From UTCFX2 sp963788145 (GTDB lineage: Bacteria; Chloroflexota; Anaerolineae; Anaerolineales; UBA4823): DNA of 64,000 nucleotides. Both the position numbers and the translations under genes were made by a program. The notes under the pieces were generated by a model. The model was not told the DNA's origin and searched no databases. It was given only the letters and a program-made list of their open reading frames with translations. Shown piece by piece: positions 9,095 through 18,905 of the stretch. The DNA lies in assembly GCA_963788145.1 (NCBI GenBank), contig CAWBFQ010000003.1:1116001-1180000 (forward strand), given 5' to 3'. Each line of letters starts with the position of its first letter. Position 1 is the stretch's first letter.

Positions 9095-9547
9095 ATGAAC
9101 ACAACATTTACAACCATCATCATTAAAGATCAGGATGTGAACGCCACCGGTTTACAGGTGCCGGCTGAGATTGTTGCCGCGCTGGGGAAAGGAAAGAAGC
9201 CTCCGGTCAAAGTCGGCCTCAATGGCTACACCTATCGCTCCACCGTTGCTGTGATGGGCGGTATATTTCTGCTGCCCCTGAGCGCCGAAAACAGGACAGC
9301 CGCGGGCGTCAAGGCAGGCGAGCAGGTGGAGATCACGCTGGAGCTTGACACGGAGCCTCGCACTGTCGATATCCCAGAGGACCTGGCGCTGGCTCTTGCA
9401 AATCAAGAAGGCGCAATCGCAGTCTTCGAGGCTTTGTCATACTCGACGTGTAAAGAATATGTGCGCCAGGTGGAGTCTGCTAAGGCCCAAGAGACACGTA
9501 ATCGCAGGATCGAGGCTATCGTCGCAAAAATAAGCGGCCCCCGCTGA
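9095..9547 (+). CDS. DUF1905 / YdeI-OmpD-associated family protein
   Basis: About 150 residues. The N-terminal half (TGLQVPAEIVAALGKGKKPPVKVGLNG) is a typical DUF1905 beta-barrel and the C-terminal part (FEALSYSTCKEYVRQVESAK) is the YdeI/bacteriocin-protection helical segment. GGGAG lies upstream of ATG 9095. Family members are small soluble proteins linked to stress or antimicrobial-peptide protection, but the biochemical role is unknown. Confidence 0.75.
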   Translation: MNTTFTTIIIKDQDVNATGLQVPAEIVAALGKGKKPPVKVGLNGYTYRSTVAVMGGIFLLPLSAENRTAAGVKAGEQVEITLELDTEPRTVDIPEDLALALANQEGAIAVFEALSYSTCKEYVRQVESAKAQETRNRRIEAIVAKISGPR

Positions 9548-9604
9548 GCGATTGTATCCAATACTAAATCGCCAGGCGTCGCTGCAATTCCTTGAAAGGG
9601 AGTG

Positions 9605-10084
9605 ATGAGCGCCATTGTCCAGATCAAACCGATGTGTGCGGGCGAGGAGATCGCTGTCTCCGACTTAGTCGCCTCCACCTTTCAGCAGGATGTGGCCCCA
9701 TTTTACGCCCAGGAAGGCATCCGCGAATTCCTTTCTTATGCCGATCCAGGCGCTCTCCAAGACCGACAGGCTCGAAATCATGTGGTTCTTGTCGCCTCCC
9801 AAAATGAATCTGTCGTGGGTGTTCTGGAGCTGCGCGATTACTGTCATATCTCGCTGCTCTTCGTCGCCTTGAAGCATCAGCGCCAGGGAGTAGGTCGGCT
9901 GCTGGTGGATCAGGCGCTGCGATTAATCAGAGCGCATCAGCCCGAAACCCGCGCAGTCACGGTCCACTCGTCGCCAAACGCAGTTGAGGCGTATAAGCGC
10001 TTCGGTTTTCAAGCCACAGGCGAATATCGTTTTAAGAACGGGATCGGATTCACGCCCATGTCTCTCCCGCTGCGATCCACATAA
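9605..10084 (+). CDS. GNAT N-acetyltransferase
   Basis: Single GNAT domain of about 159 residues. The acetyl-CoA pyrophosphate loop is RQGVGR (motif A), preceded by the beta strand HISLLFVALKHQ and followed by the YKRFGFQATGEYR end typical of the family. ATG 9605 follows AAAGG by 5 nt. The acceptor substrate cannot be told. First of two neighbouring acetyltransferase genes. Confidence 0.8.
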   Translation: MSAIVQIKPMCAGEEIAVSDLVASTFQQDVAPFYAQEGIREFLSYADPGALQDRQARNHVVLVASQNESVVGVLELRDYCHISLLFVALKHQRQGVGRLLVDQALRLIRAHQPETRAVTVHSSPNAVEAYKRFGFQATGEYRFKNGIGFTPMSLPLRST

Positions 10085-10246
10085 TGGACGAAATCTCTGA
10101 CCAAAGAAAAATCGAACAAGCCTGCGAAAATCTATCGCAGCATCTATGAATTTTCCGGGTAGAATCAAATTATCTCATCGCGGCGAGTTGCCAGAAAAGC
10201 CATTTTCGGGAAAGTTCGTTCGTTTTTTCACAACAAAGACACAAAA

Positions 10247-11224
10247 ATGGAAATCCTTCCCACCACAACCGATCATTACGCGGGGATTGCTGCGCTCTAT
10301 AATTCCATTGACCCGCAGCTACACCTCTCCGCTGCGGATTTCAGCGAGGGAGACCGTTTGCGGGATCCGAAATTCAAGACCCAGCGCTGGGTTGCCATCG
10401 AGCAGGATCAGATCGTTGGAGCGGGTTATTACACCCAGTCCAATTGGTTCGCCCATCCTCAAAAATTCATGATCTGGATTGGAGTGCAGCCCGGGCACCA
10501 GAGAGGCGGCATTGGTTCCTCGCTTTACGAAACCATCATGCAAGGGCTCCAGCCATTCGATCCCCTGGCATTGCGAACTGCCGCGCCACGGATGAGCATC
10601 CCCAAAGCATCCGTTTTCTGGAAAAGCGCGGTTTTCAAGAGGTCATCCGCGATATTCCATCCGAACTGAACGTTCAAACCTTTGACCTGACTCGCTTCAC
10701 AGGTCTGGAGGATCGTTTTCGAGGCAGCGGCATCGAAATCAAAACTCTCCCGGATTTGGAAAACGACCCAGAGCGGAATCGCAAGCTGTACGATCTGGAT
10801 TGGGAAATCAGCCTGTCTGTGCCGGGAGATTTGGCGGCTGGCATCGGACGCAGGGGGTTTGATAAAGTATGTTGAGTATGCCATTACAGGACCTTCTGCC
10901 CTTCCGGACGGATTTTTTATCGCAGTAAAGGGGGAAGAATTCATTGGATTGAGTCATGTTTTGTCATCCGAGAAAGGCGTTTCCCTTTACCAGGGCTTGA
11001 CCGGGGTCAAACCTCAATATCGGCGTCATGGAATTGGGCTGGCAATGAAAATACGGGACATCGCGTATGCCCAGGCCAGCGGGCATACGCTCATCATGGC
11101 GGAGAATGACGCCAAAAACATCCCGATGCTGGCGATGAACGAAAGGTTGGGTTTTGTACGCAAGCCCGATATCATTACCTTCGAGAAGCAATGCCAACCC
11201 CTGGAAAAGGCGCCGGGGCTTTAG
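10247..11224 (+). CDS. tandem-GNAT acetyltransferase with two frameshifts
   Basis: Two GNAT domains in one protein. The first carries QRGGIGSSLYE (acetyl-CoA loop) and ends in SIRFLEKRGF; the second carries YRRHGIGLAMK and ends in MLAMNERLGF. The frame moves near 10580 and back near 10866 (restored by removing one G after GATAAA), so three reading segments must be joined. ATG 10247 has only a weak purine-rich site upstream. Tandem GNATs often have one catalytic and one degenerate domain; which applies is unclear. Confidence 0.7.
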
Positions 11225-11304
11225 ATGTTCGGATCGTGTTTCAGCGCCCGCACCCCGCCGAAGCAGCCAATCGGGTCTTCAAGCCGCACAGCGTCCCAAC
11301 CGCT

Positions 11305-12042
11305 CGGGCGCTCAGCGCGGGCAAGCTGATCAAGGGGCGCATCCAGTGTCCGTTTCACGGTTTCGAATTCGACCGCAGCGGCAGATGCGTCTTGATCCCG
11401 GCCAATGGCAAGAACGCGCCGGTTCCAAAGACGTTCCAGGCCGCGAGCTACCCCACCGAGGAGAAGCACGGTTTCATCTGGATCTGGTGGGGCGAGCCGC
11501 GGGCGGAGCTGCCGCCGGTCTATTTCTTCGATAACCTCGACCCGCAGATGACCTATTCCACCCTGCGCGATCATTGGGCCACCCAATACTCACGGGCGAT
11601 CGAGAACCAATTGGACGTGGTTCATCTGCCGTTCATCCACCACAACACGATCGGGCGCGGCAATCGCACGCTGGTGGACGGGCCGCTGACCGGGTGGGAG
11701 CGTGAGGGCGAGGTCAACCTGCTCAACCTATGGGTGCACAACCGCCTCGACGACGGCTCCGCGCCGCTGCGAGCCAGCCAGTTGCCGCCGCCCAGCCGCG
11801 GCCTGTTCTTGCAGTTCTGCTTCCCGAACCTGTGGCAGAACCTGATCAGCGACGACATCCGGGTGTTGATCGCCTTTGTCCCGATCGACGAGGAGAACAA
11901 GCTGATGTACGTGCGCTTCTACCAGCGCTTCATGGGCGCGCCCGGCTTGCGCATCTGCGAAAAGCTGATCCAGGGGGACGGGCCGATCATCGAGTATCGC
12001 CGGAAGCGGGAGGAGCTGCTGGGGGCAACCGTCCACGAATAA
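11305..12042 (+). pseudogene. second Rieske oxygenase copy, truncated and internally deleted
   Basis: About 85-90% identical in sequence to the gene at 185-1158, but the homology begins at ALSAGKLI, so the first half of the Rieske site (CPHRG) is missing and only QCPFH remains. A further in-frame deletion removes 33 residues after PGLR, between short similar sequences. The catalytic HLPFIHH site remains. The last codons (ATVHE) and stop come from the palindromic repeat at 12028-12102. No ribosome site precedes it. It cannot bind a Rieske cluster and is almost certainly non-functional. Confidence 0.8.
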
Positions 12043-12102
12043 GAACACGAATCGCGCGAATGTGGGGGGGCATTCGTGTATTCGTGAGCTATTCGCGGAT
12101 GG
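12028..12102. repeat. ATTCGTG-type palindromic repeat, copy 2
   Basis: Same element as 6486-6550 and 50616-50690: CGAATAAGAACACGAAT followed by the mirrored CATTCGTGTATTCGTG. It overlaps the end of the Rieske pseudogene and provides its stop codon. Confidence 0.7.
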
Positions 12103-12258
12103 TAGGTGAGCAAGAACCCTCATCTCGAACTCGATTGACATGAGTTCGTCATCGGCGCGATACTGTTCATATCCGGCTGCTCAACCCTACCAAAAATTGC
12201 ATATCTGACCGGCTGCTTCGTTCCTGTGAAAAACCTGGGATTGGATAAGGAGGTCGAA

Positions 12259-13665
12259 TTGGCTGTCAAGACTTACAAGGGAATTCCATACCATCTGTGG
12301 AATCCATATACACAGATGGATCAGTTCAACGCGTTCCTGGGAGTGGGCCCGACCATCCTGACGCGCGGAGAGGGGCATTACGTCTATAACGACCGGGATC
12401 AGCGCTACATCAACGGCAATTCAGGCACATGGAATTTTTCGATTGGATATGGGCGGGAGGAAATTGTCGCAGCGGCCGACCGGCAGATGCGCGAATTGCC
12501 GTTCAGCTCTTGTTGGGGATTGGTTCATCCCAGGGCCATCGAGCTTGCCGCCCGTTTGGTGCAGATCACTTCCGGCAATTTTACGCACGTCTATTTGGGC
12601 TCGAATGGCTCCGAGGCGGTGGAAACTGCGCTGAAACTCGCCCGCCAGTACCATCGCCAAAGCCCAAATGGGCAGGATCGAGGGCGCTTCAAGATCATCT
12701 CTTTGCGCGGATCCTATCATGGGTATGCTTATGGCGCGGCCACGCTATCGGGATCGGAGGACTATGAGGCGAAATTCGGCCCGATGGTCCCGGGTTTCAT
12801 CCAGATCGAGCCGCCCTACTGTTATCGCTGTCCTTACCAGAAAGAGGGATACCCGGAATGTGGGCTGGCATGCGCTCAGGCGTTGGAGAATACCATCCTG
12901 GCGGAAGGCCCTGAAAGCGTGGCGGCTTTTATCATGGAGCCTGTCATGGGTGAGTTTGGGGTGGTCGCTCCGCCGGACGAATACTATCGGCTGGTGGGGG
13001 AGACTTGCAGGCAATATGGAGTCCTGTTCATCGCCGATGAAGTGACGACGGGGTTCGGACGGACCGGCAAGCTTTTCGTCAGCCAAAATTGGGACCCGCA
13101 GCCGGATATCCTCTGCCTGGGCAAAGCTATGAGCGGCGGCTATTTGCCTTTGGCTGCTACTCTAACTACCGAGGCGATCTTCCAGCGCTTCGAGGGGAAA
13201 AAGAATTTCTTCATGCACGGCTCGACGAACAGCGGGCATCCAGTGTGCGCCGCGGTGGGTTTGGCGGCCATCGACATCATCCTGCGCGAAAAGCTGGCCG
13301 AGAATGCTGCCAGGGTGGGGGCATATCTGAAATCGCGGCTGTCAGACCTGATTTCCAGCCATCCCATCATCGGGGAAGTCCGGGGAAGCGGTCTGATGAT
13401 TGCCGTCGACCTCACCCGGAACCGCAAAACAAAGGAATGTTTCACCGGCGACGAAATCTACGATTATCTGTTAGATGCGGTCGGTCGCGGTCTTTTGCTG
13501 TCTTACAGCGATTGGGGTTTGAGCCTGTTTCCGCCGCTCAATATTGATGAAGGGATTGCCGACCAAATTGTGGAAATACTGGACAAGACCCTGCGCACCG
13601 GCGTAATCGCCGAGTTAGATCGTAAGGCCCGTCTCCTGAAGGAGTTTGCGATTTCCAGACTTTAG
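12259..13665 (+). CDS. class III (omega-type) PLP-dependent aminotransferase
   Basis: Cytoplasmic fold-type I aminotransferase of about 468 residues. Visible: the glycine-rich phosphate site GSNGSEAVETALKLAR, the Asp that binds the pyridine ring in FIADEVTTGFGRTGK, and the Schiff-base lysine in LGKAMSGGYLPL. A cysteine cluster (YCYRCPY...PECGLAC) is typical of one subgroup of this family. TTG 12259 is chosen because AAGGAGG ends 5 nt before it; a GTG at 12226 lies upstream of that site. The amino donor and acceptor are unknown. It stands alone on the strand. Confidence 0.85.
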   Translation: MAVKTYKGIPYHLWNPYTQMDQFNAFLGVGPTILTRGEGHYVYNDRDQRYINGNSGTWNFSIGYGREEIVAAADRQMRELPFSSCWGLVHPRAIELAARLVQITSGNFTHVYLGSNGSEAVETALKLARQYHRQSPNGQDRGRFKIISLRGSYHGYAYGAATLSGSEDYEAKFGPMVPGFIQIEPPYCYRCPYQKEGYPECGLACAQALENTILAEGPESVAAFIMEPVMGEFGVVAPPDEYYRLVGETCRQYGVLFIADEVTTGFGRTGKLFVSQNWDPQPDILCLGKAMSGGYLPLAATLTTEAIFQRFEGKKNFFMHGSTNSGHPVCAAVGLAAIDIILREKLAENAARVGAYLKSRLSDLISSHPIIGEVRGSGLMIAVDLTRNRKTKECFTGDEIYDYLLDAVGRGLLLSYSDWGLSLFPPLNIDEGIADQIVEILDKTLRTGVIAELDRKARLLKEFAISRL

Positions 13666-13773
13666 CCGAAAGGTTAGGGCGGAGGGGACATCAGTACAAT
13701 ATGCACATGGCGGAGGTATCACAGCAAATATCGATCAAATCCGTCTCATATACAAAGGAGAAGGAGAATCACC

Positions 13774-14301
13774 ATGAAAAAGTATGCCTATCTGATACTC
13801 TTTTTGCTCATCGCGCTGATCTCAGGCGCATGTGCAAAGGCAACGCAGGAACCCAACGATGCAGCAGCGCCACAACCCGCCGGTGAGATGATCAATCCAG
13901 GGGATAAAATCGGCGATTTTCTCATCACCACAAGTGATGACGATAGTGTTATCTACACAACAACAATCCATTGCCCCTTCGATCCAGGCACGAAAACAGA
14001 GACTTGTGAAATAGACATCGGCGCAAAGGTCAATGTTGGACTGGGCGTCTTTGGCGATAGCGTGGAGAAGCTGGATACGTACTGGTCAGGACAGACCTAT
14101 ATGATGACGATTGAAGGTCGCCCCGTTAACCTCCAAGCCTTTGGTTCAATTGAAATAAACCATCCTATCGTTGGTAAGATGCGCCTATGGAATGTTGTAA
14201 TTGTTAGCGACAAGCCAGGTAAAATATCGGTTCATCATTCCGGAGAAATGGCAGGGGATTCCATGGAAGGAACGAATGTACTGATATATCTCACGCCGTA
14301 A
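13774..14301 (+). CDS. lipoprotein of unknown function
   Basis: Basic N-terminus, hydrophobic core and lipobox ISGAC (Cys at residue 20) mark an exported lipoprotein. The mature part of about 155 residues contains two further cysteines (HCPFDPGTKTETC) and is predicted beta-rich. AAAGGAGAAGGAG precedes the ATG. No family recognised. Confidence 0.7.
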   Translation: MKKYAYLILFLLIALISGACAKATQEPNDAAAPQPAGEMINPGDKIGDFLITTSDDDSVIYTTTIHCPFDPGTKTETCEIDIGAKVNVGLGVFGDSVEKLDTYWSGQTYMMTIEGRPVNLQAFGSIEINHPIVGKMRLWNVVIVSDKPGKISVHHSGEMAGDSMEGTNVLIYLTP

Positions 14302-14403
14302 TTGCAACAACCCTGCTTGACGTCAACATTTCCTGGAATTCGAGTTAGAATCTATTTCCAGTTCAGGTGACGTATTTTTAAGATGCATCACCGCCCCACC
14401 CGC

Positions 14404-14470
14404 GCGGGCAGCGGAGGTGTGGGATATAATAGAAGGAACTCGCCCCGCGCGGCGGCGGGGTGGGGAATGG
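14404..14470 (+). repeat. promoter-bearing intergenic repeat, copy A
   Basis: Shares the core GGAGGTGTGGGATATAATAG and the following CTCGCCCCGCGCGG with 15083-15149. It carries a TATAAT box and ends directly before the gene at 14484. Confidence 0.6.
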
Positions 14471-14483
14471 ATGTGGAGGGAAA

Positions 14484-15054
14484 ATGGGTTTTTTTGAATA
14501 CATCGCACTGCTGGCCTCTATTGTCATCGCCGTGGGGATTACCCGCATATTCACCGGAATTGGTCGAATTCTCCAACTGAGAAAAGAAGTCAAGATCTAT
14601 TGGGTTCACCTGATATGGGTCGGGAATGTATTTCTATGGATGCTTCTCAACTGGTGGATCCTCTACTGTTGGCGCACATTTGAGGTGTGGTCATTCTTCT
14701 TGTTCATTTTTGTCTTGATCAGTCCCAGTATTACTTTTTTGCTTTCAGTATTCCTATTACCCGAACCAATCGAAAGCGGCGTTGACCTGAAAAGATATTT
14801 TTATGACAACAGGAAGTGGTTTTTCGGCCTTGCCGCCCTCCTGCCTTTGCTGGATGCCGTCGACACAAGACTTCAAGGGATGGGAGCACTTTGTTTCTCA
14901 AGGTCCAATCTATGTCGTCACCATCGTATTGATTTTTGTGCTCTGCGTGATCGGTTCGCGCCTAAAAAGTGAGTTCTATCACGACGCTTTTTCCTTATTC
15001 TTCTTGTTCTATATCTTGGTGTTCATCTCCATAAACCTGCAAATCCTGGTGTAG
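14484..15054 (+). CDS. membrane protein, frameshifted
   Basis: ATG 14484 follows GGAGGG by 3-4 nt. The protein has about five to six hydrophobic segments; the first is YIALLASIVIAVGI, the last LFFLFYILVFISINLQI. Near 14860 the frame shifts, so the last 60 residues are read one frame over. No conserved functional motif. AT-richer than its neighbours. Confidence 0.6.
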
Positions 15055-15082
15055 CCGCTATTCTTCCGGGCTGCCCATCAAA

Positions 15083-15149
15083 GCGGGCGCTGGAGGTGTG
15101 GGATATAATAGAGCTGGAAAGAACTCGCCCCGCGCGGGTTGGGGAATGG
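15083..15149 (+). repeat. promoter-bearing intergenic repeat, copy B
   Basis: Near-duplicate of 14404-14470 with the same GGAGGTGTGGGATATAATAG core. It lies directly upstream of the conserved leader at 15150-15245. Confidence 0.6.
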
Positions 15150-15245
15150 GTTGACTATGCAGAATTGCGGCGTGATGCTGCGAAACGGAGAGGGTATGCT
15201 GCGTATTGGCAGTGTAGTAGGGGTCTGTATAATTATTAGTTGGGC
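15150..15245 (+). promoter_or_regulatory. conserved leader with promoter ending at a GTTGGGC core (attI-like candidate)
   Basis: TTGGCA (15206-15211), 16 bp, TATAAT (15228-15233), then GTTGGGC at 15239-15245. About 85 bp are homologous to 33925-34024, and the similarity stops exactly at GTT. There too the -10 box starts 11 bp before the GTT. The next gene begins about 30 nt later. Confidence 0.5.
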
Positions 15246-15273
15246 GGGCTTGACCAGACCTCACTAATTTACT

Positions 15274-15897
15274 ATGACTACCATTCTGAAGGAATTCGTT
15301 TCAAACTTCGCTCTCTGCTTGCAGTTGGTTGATAGCAAGCGTCCTCAAGCCATGAACATCCGATCCAGGGTCGAATTCCAACCCGGAATTGGACCTCACA
15401 CAGAAGCACAGACTATAAGGCTGGTCTCTGACGAACTCGCTCAACAAATGCCCGGAAAGTACACGGGGAGAATCACTCTCGCTGTTCCATACCCTGAAGC
15501 CCCCCGAAAGAAATGTGATCTTTGTATTGGCTCCCTTCCCAAATGGGAATGGGCGATAGAAGTCAAGATGATCCGTTTCCTTGGCGACAACGGCAAACTA
15601 AATGATAACATCCTTATGCATATTTTGTCACCCTATCCTGAGCATCGGAGCGCATTGACAGACTGTGCAAAACTTTCCACATCCAGCCTAGGCATTCATA
15701 AGGCCATCATTATCTACGGATTTGAGCACGCTGATTGGCCCCTAGAACCAGCCATTGAAGCGTTCGAAGCCCTGGCTTCCACCAAGGTCATAATGTCGGG
15801 ACGGGCAAGAGCGGATTTCGCAAACTTGGTCCATCCCATTCATAGAGCTGGGTCGGTTTTCGGCTGGGAGATCAGCTCAAAGAACAAACTCGTCTAG
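15274..15897 (+). CDS. unknown protein with a PD-(D/E)xK-nuclease-like signature
   Basis: 207 residues, no ribosome site before ATG 15274 (possibly leaderless or poorly translated). The stretch KKCDLCIGSLPKWEWAIEVK has the D...ExK spacing of PD-(D/E)xK nucleases, with an earlier Glu (TEAQTIRLVSDEL) in a helix. Restriction-like activity is inference from this motif only. Located directly behind the conserved leader/GTT core, with composition unlike the housekeeping genes further on. Confidence 0.5.
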   Translation: MTTILKEFVSNFALCLQLVDSKRPQAMNIRSRVEFQPGIGPHTEAQTIRLVSDELAQQMPGKYTGRITLAVPYPEAPRKKCDLCIGSLPKWEWAIEVKMIRFLGDNGKLNDNILMHILSPYPEHRSALTDCAKLSTSSLGIHKAIIIYGFEHADWPLEPAIEAFEALASTKVIMSGRARADFANLVHPIHRAGSVFGWEISSKNKLV

Positions 15898-16055
15898 CTC
15901 CGGCTGCAGCGGACAAGGATTCGCCCCGCGAAATCTGCGGCGTGATCGGGTGAGTTTCGTGAAATCTTGATCCTTTTGGCTCACCAATCCGCCCCACCGC
16001 TGAAGCAACCTTTGGTTTGCTATCTTCAAAATAATATATTTTGGTAATTTAAAAG

Positions 16056-16958
16056 ATGTCAAAGCCTACACAAGTGCAATGTGACCATTTCGATCCCATA
16101 CTGTCGATACCGATGGTGAACTATCTAAGTCGGAAAAAAAGCGAGATAAGACGATTTCAAGCAGAAAGATTTGTATTCACTGTAAAGGTTGAAGGCAATC
16201 GGTATAAAATCTTTCAAATCGTCTTCGGCCGTAAGGATGGGAGTTTATACGTAACTTTCCCATATTTCGATATTAACCAGGGGATTGTAAGCATTGGAAC
16301 ACTTCCCGCACTCCTTAGATCATCCCAAGTCAATCTTGAGTCGGTTGGGCAAGTGACTTCGAACCACGTAAAGTATGCCCATCACCCTGATGGCAGAGTA
16401 CATTTTTCGCAGGATGGAAAAGTCAATACTCTCATCATAAGAAATTCCCTTCCTCTAGATAAAACTGAGGGGCATATATTTTCAATTCACACCCAGGGCA
16501 TATCGCATTTCGAGCTTGATCCGGCCCAACAAGATCATACACCCAAGATGAAACGGACGGTTCTCAACTTCAAATTTGACCAAAATAATCCAGAAGCCCT
16601 AAAGGTAGTCGCGAGATGGTATAAACCCGAAACCTTGATAAGTCGCACTCAAGGACACTTCTTGGGACCGACAGTAGATGCACAAACTCCTGACGGGCAC
16701 ATTACTTCCGCATTTTTAATCGGCCCACCAAAGGGTTGTACAATGGAAAGATATGTACTGCTGGTAAATTGTGAAGCAATCGCTCAATTGGATAAGGACC
16801 GCGAAGCGGTTTTGATTTTCATCGGCGGTTTTGATACACCAGCGAAAATCAACGATATAGCGCAAGACTCTTCTTTCCTTTGCGTCACTTATCCAGTCTC
16901 GAATTACGACGAACTTGTGAAACAAATAGGGACCATTGATATAGCACACCCTGAATAA
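16056..16958 (+). CDS. unknown 300-residue protein
   Basis: No recognised family. The sequence is beta-rich with no signal peptide or membrane helix. Low GC and no Shine-Dalgarno before ATG 16056 suggest foreign origin. It follows the nuclease-like gene by 158 bp; the gap contains inverted arms GGCTGCAGCGG (about 15901-15911) and CCGCTGAAGC (about 15995-16004) reminiscent of a degenerate cassette-end site. The 187 bp after it show nothing I can name. Confidence 0.55.
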   Translation: MSKPTQVQCDHFDPILSIPMVNYLSRKKSEIRRFQAERFVFTVKVEGNRYKIFQIVFGRKDGSLYVTFPYFDINQGIVSIGTLPALLRSSQVNLESVGQVTSNHVKYAHHPDGRVHFSQDGKVNTLIIRNSLPLDKTEGHIFSIHTQGISHFELDPAQQDHTPKMKRTVLNFKFDQNNPEALKVVARWYKPETLISRTQGHFLGPTVDAQTPDGHITSAFLIGPPKGCTMERYVLLVNCEAIAQLDKDREAVLIFIGGFDTPAKINDIAQDSSFLCVTYPVSNYDELVKQIGTIDIAHPE

Positions 16959-17145
16959 TCAATCAACATCACTCAATATCGCGTGCAGTGGGTCCATCGC
17001 CAGGTTCATGATAAGCAGCATGGGATTAAGCACATTTTGCAAACAATGTCCACACCCAACTACTTGCCAGTAACACCCAAAACGGGAATCAGTCCGTAGC
17101 AATCTATTCTATTCGAACTCATCCTCTAAGACTCAAGGATCAACC

Positions 17146-18060
17146 ATGACACTCCATCCACAGCGCGTTGCGATGATCACCGGCGGGAACAGCGGGATTG
17201 GTTTTGCCGACGCCAGCAAACTGGCGCAGAAGGGCTTTGTGGTGCTGCTGGCTTCGCGCAATCAGCAAGCCAGCGCCCGGGCGATCGAGCGCATCCAGGC
17301 CGCCGTCCCGAACGCGCGGGTTGAGTCCATCCCGCTCGACCTGGCATCGTTTGCGTCCGTGCGCCGGTGCGCGGCCGCCTTTCAAGCCACGGGCTATCCC
17401 TTGCATATCCTGATCAACAACGCCGGCGGGTCGGTGCCGGGAAAGCAAGCCAGTTTTACTGCGGACGGTTTCGAAATGACCTTCGGCGTCAATCATCTCG
17501 GTCATTTCTTGCTCACCAACCTGCTGCTGGAAGACCTGAAGCGATCTGCCCCGGCGCGGGTGATCACCGTCTCATCCGAGCTGCACAACCCGGAGCATGC
17601 CGGCGGCCCCGCGCCCGATTTTGATCTCGATAACCTGAAGGGAGAGAAGTATTACCATCCGCAGGTATTCTACCGCACCTCCAAACTGGCGAATATGTGG
17701 TTTGCCTATGAACTGCAGCGCCGATTGGCTGGTACTGGCGTGACCTCGAATGCGGTCTGTCCGGGCTTTGTCCCGGCAGCCATCACGGCGCGCAGAAAGT
17801 CGCCCATCGAGAGATTTTTCTTCGCCCAAATCATGGCGCGCATGCCTTTTGCACGCTCATTGGAGCAGGCTTCTTCATCTTATATGATCGCGGCGACCGA
17901 CCCTCGATTTGAAGGCGTGGGCGGAAAATTCATCGTGGATGGTGAAGAGAAACCATCCAGCGCCGAATCCTATGATGAAGAAAAAGCAAGACGCTTGTGG
18001 GAGCTGAGCCTGGAATGGTGTGAGCTTGACGAGACCTCCCCTGGGAGTGAGCTTAAATGA
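17146..18060 (+). CDS. short-chain dehydrogenase/reductase (SDR)
   Basis: Classical SDR fold of about 304 residues: cofactor loop TGGNSGIG, NNAGG structural motif, catalytic Ser in ITVSSE and YxxxK in YRTSK. The arginine after the first strand (ASRNQQ) favours NADP(H). Length and the long C-terminal region resemble retinol-dehydrogenase/protochlorophyllide-reductase-like SDRs. Substrate unknown. A lipoprotein hydrolase gene follows after 28 nt. Confidence 0.85.
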   Translation: MTLHPQRVAMITGGNSGIGFADASKLAQKGFVVLLASRNQQASARAIERIQAAVPNARVESIPLDLASFASVRRCAAAFQATGYPLHILINNAGGSVPGKQASFTADGFEMTFGVNHLGHFLLTNLLLEDLKRSAPARVITVSSELHNPEHAGGPAPDFDLDNLKGEKYYHPQVFYRTSKLANMWFAYELQRRLAGTGVTSNAVCPGFVPAAITARRKSPIERFFFAQIMARMPFARSLEQASSSYMIAATDPRFEGVGGKFIVDGEEKPSSAESYDEEKARRLWELSLEWCELDETSPGSELK

Positions 18061-18088
18061 ACACAGAATTGGCAAAGGAGACGATGCC

Positions 18089-18871
18089 ATGTTCCTGAAA
18101 TTTCATAGACAGGTGGTCGTGCTTATGCTGATGGCATCTTTCATTTCAGGCTGTGCAGGCGCTCGAAACGCGGCCAGGATTCCAGAAACCACGCCGGCGT
18201 CACAGCCGGCTGCCATCCTCCCGGGCGCCGCCTCAGCCCAAGAAACCCCCAGTTTTGACGCCGCAGAATATGCTTTTCGCCAACCGGCAGACCCGACCCA
18301 AAGATACCTGTTCTACCTGCACGGAAAGATCATCGAAAATAAGGGTATTCCTGCGATCAGCCCAGATTTTGGCGAGTATCAATACCAGGCGATATTGGAG
18401 AAACTCAGCAGCTACGGCTTCCTGGTGATCAGCGAACTGCGGGGGCAAAACAGCGACAGTATGACGTATGCGCAAAGGGTATCGGAGCAGGTCAATATTT
18501 TATTAGATTCGGGCGTCCCGGCCGGTCATATCACGGTCGTCGGCGCATCTAAAGGCGCCGGCATCGCCATCTTTGCATCCCATTTGCTCAAAAATGAAAG
18601 CCTGAACTTTGTCCTGCTCTCGATATGCAGCCCCGACACGGTGGATGAATTGAAGAATAATGGGATCAGCTTGTATGGAAATGTGCTCTCGATCTACGAC
18701 TCTGTGGATGACCTGGCAGGTTCCTGCCAGGAATTATTCGCCTTCTCCGCAGGCAAAGGGATTGCCAGGCACAATGAAATCGTCTTGGAAATCGGCAGCG
18801 GTCACGGCATACTTTTTCAACCGTTGGATGAATGGATCCAACCAACTATAGAATGGGCAGGAAAACCTTAG
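18089..18871 (+). CDS. alpha/beta-hydrolase lipoprotein
   Basis: ATG 18089 has AAAGGAG 8 nt upstream. Signal peptide with lipobox FISGC predicts a membrane-anchored lipoprotein. The mature domain is an alpha/beta hydrolase: nucleophile elbow VGASKGAG (GxSxG) and a late GSGHGILF histidine. Substrate unknown. Probably co-transcribed with the SDR gene. Confidence 0.7.
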   Translation: MFLKFHRQVVVLMLMASFISGCAGARNAARIPETTPASQPAAILPGAASAQETPSFDAAEYAFRQPADPTQRYLFYLHGKIIENKGIPAISPDFGEYQYQAILEKLSSYGFLVISELRGQNSDSMTYAQRVSEQVNILLDSGVPAGHITVVGASKGAGIAIFASHLLKNESLNFVLLSICSPDTVDELKNNGISLYGNVLSIYDSVDDLAGSCQELFAFSAGKGIARHNEIVLEIGSGHGILFQPLDEWIQPTIEWAGKP

Positions 18872-18905
18872 ATTAGGCGCATCAGTCATTTGGAAAGATC
18901 GAAAT

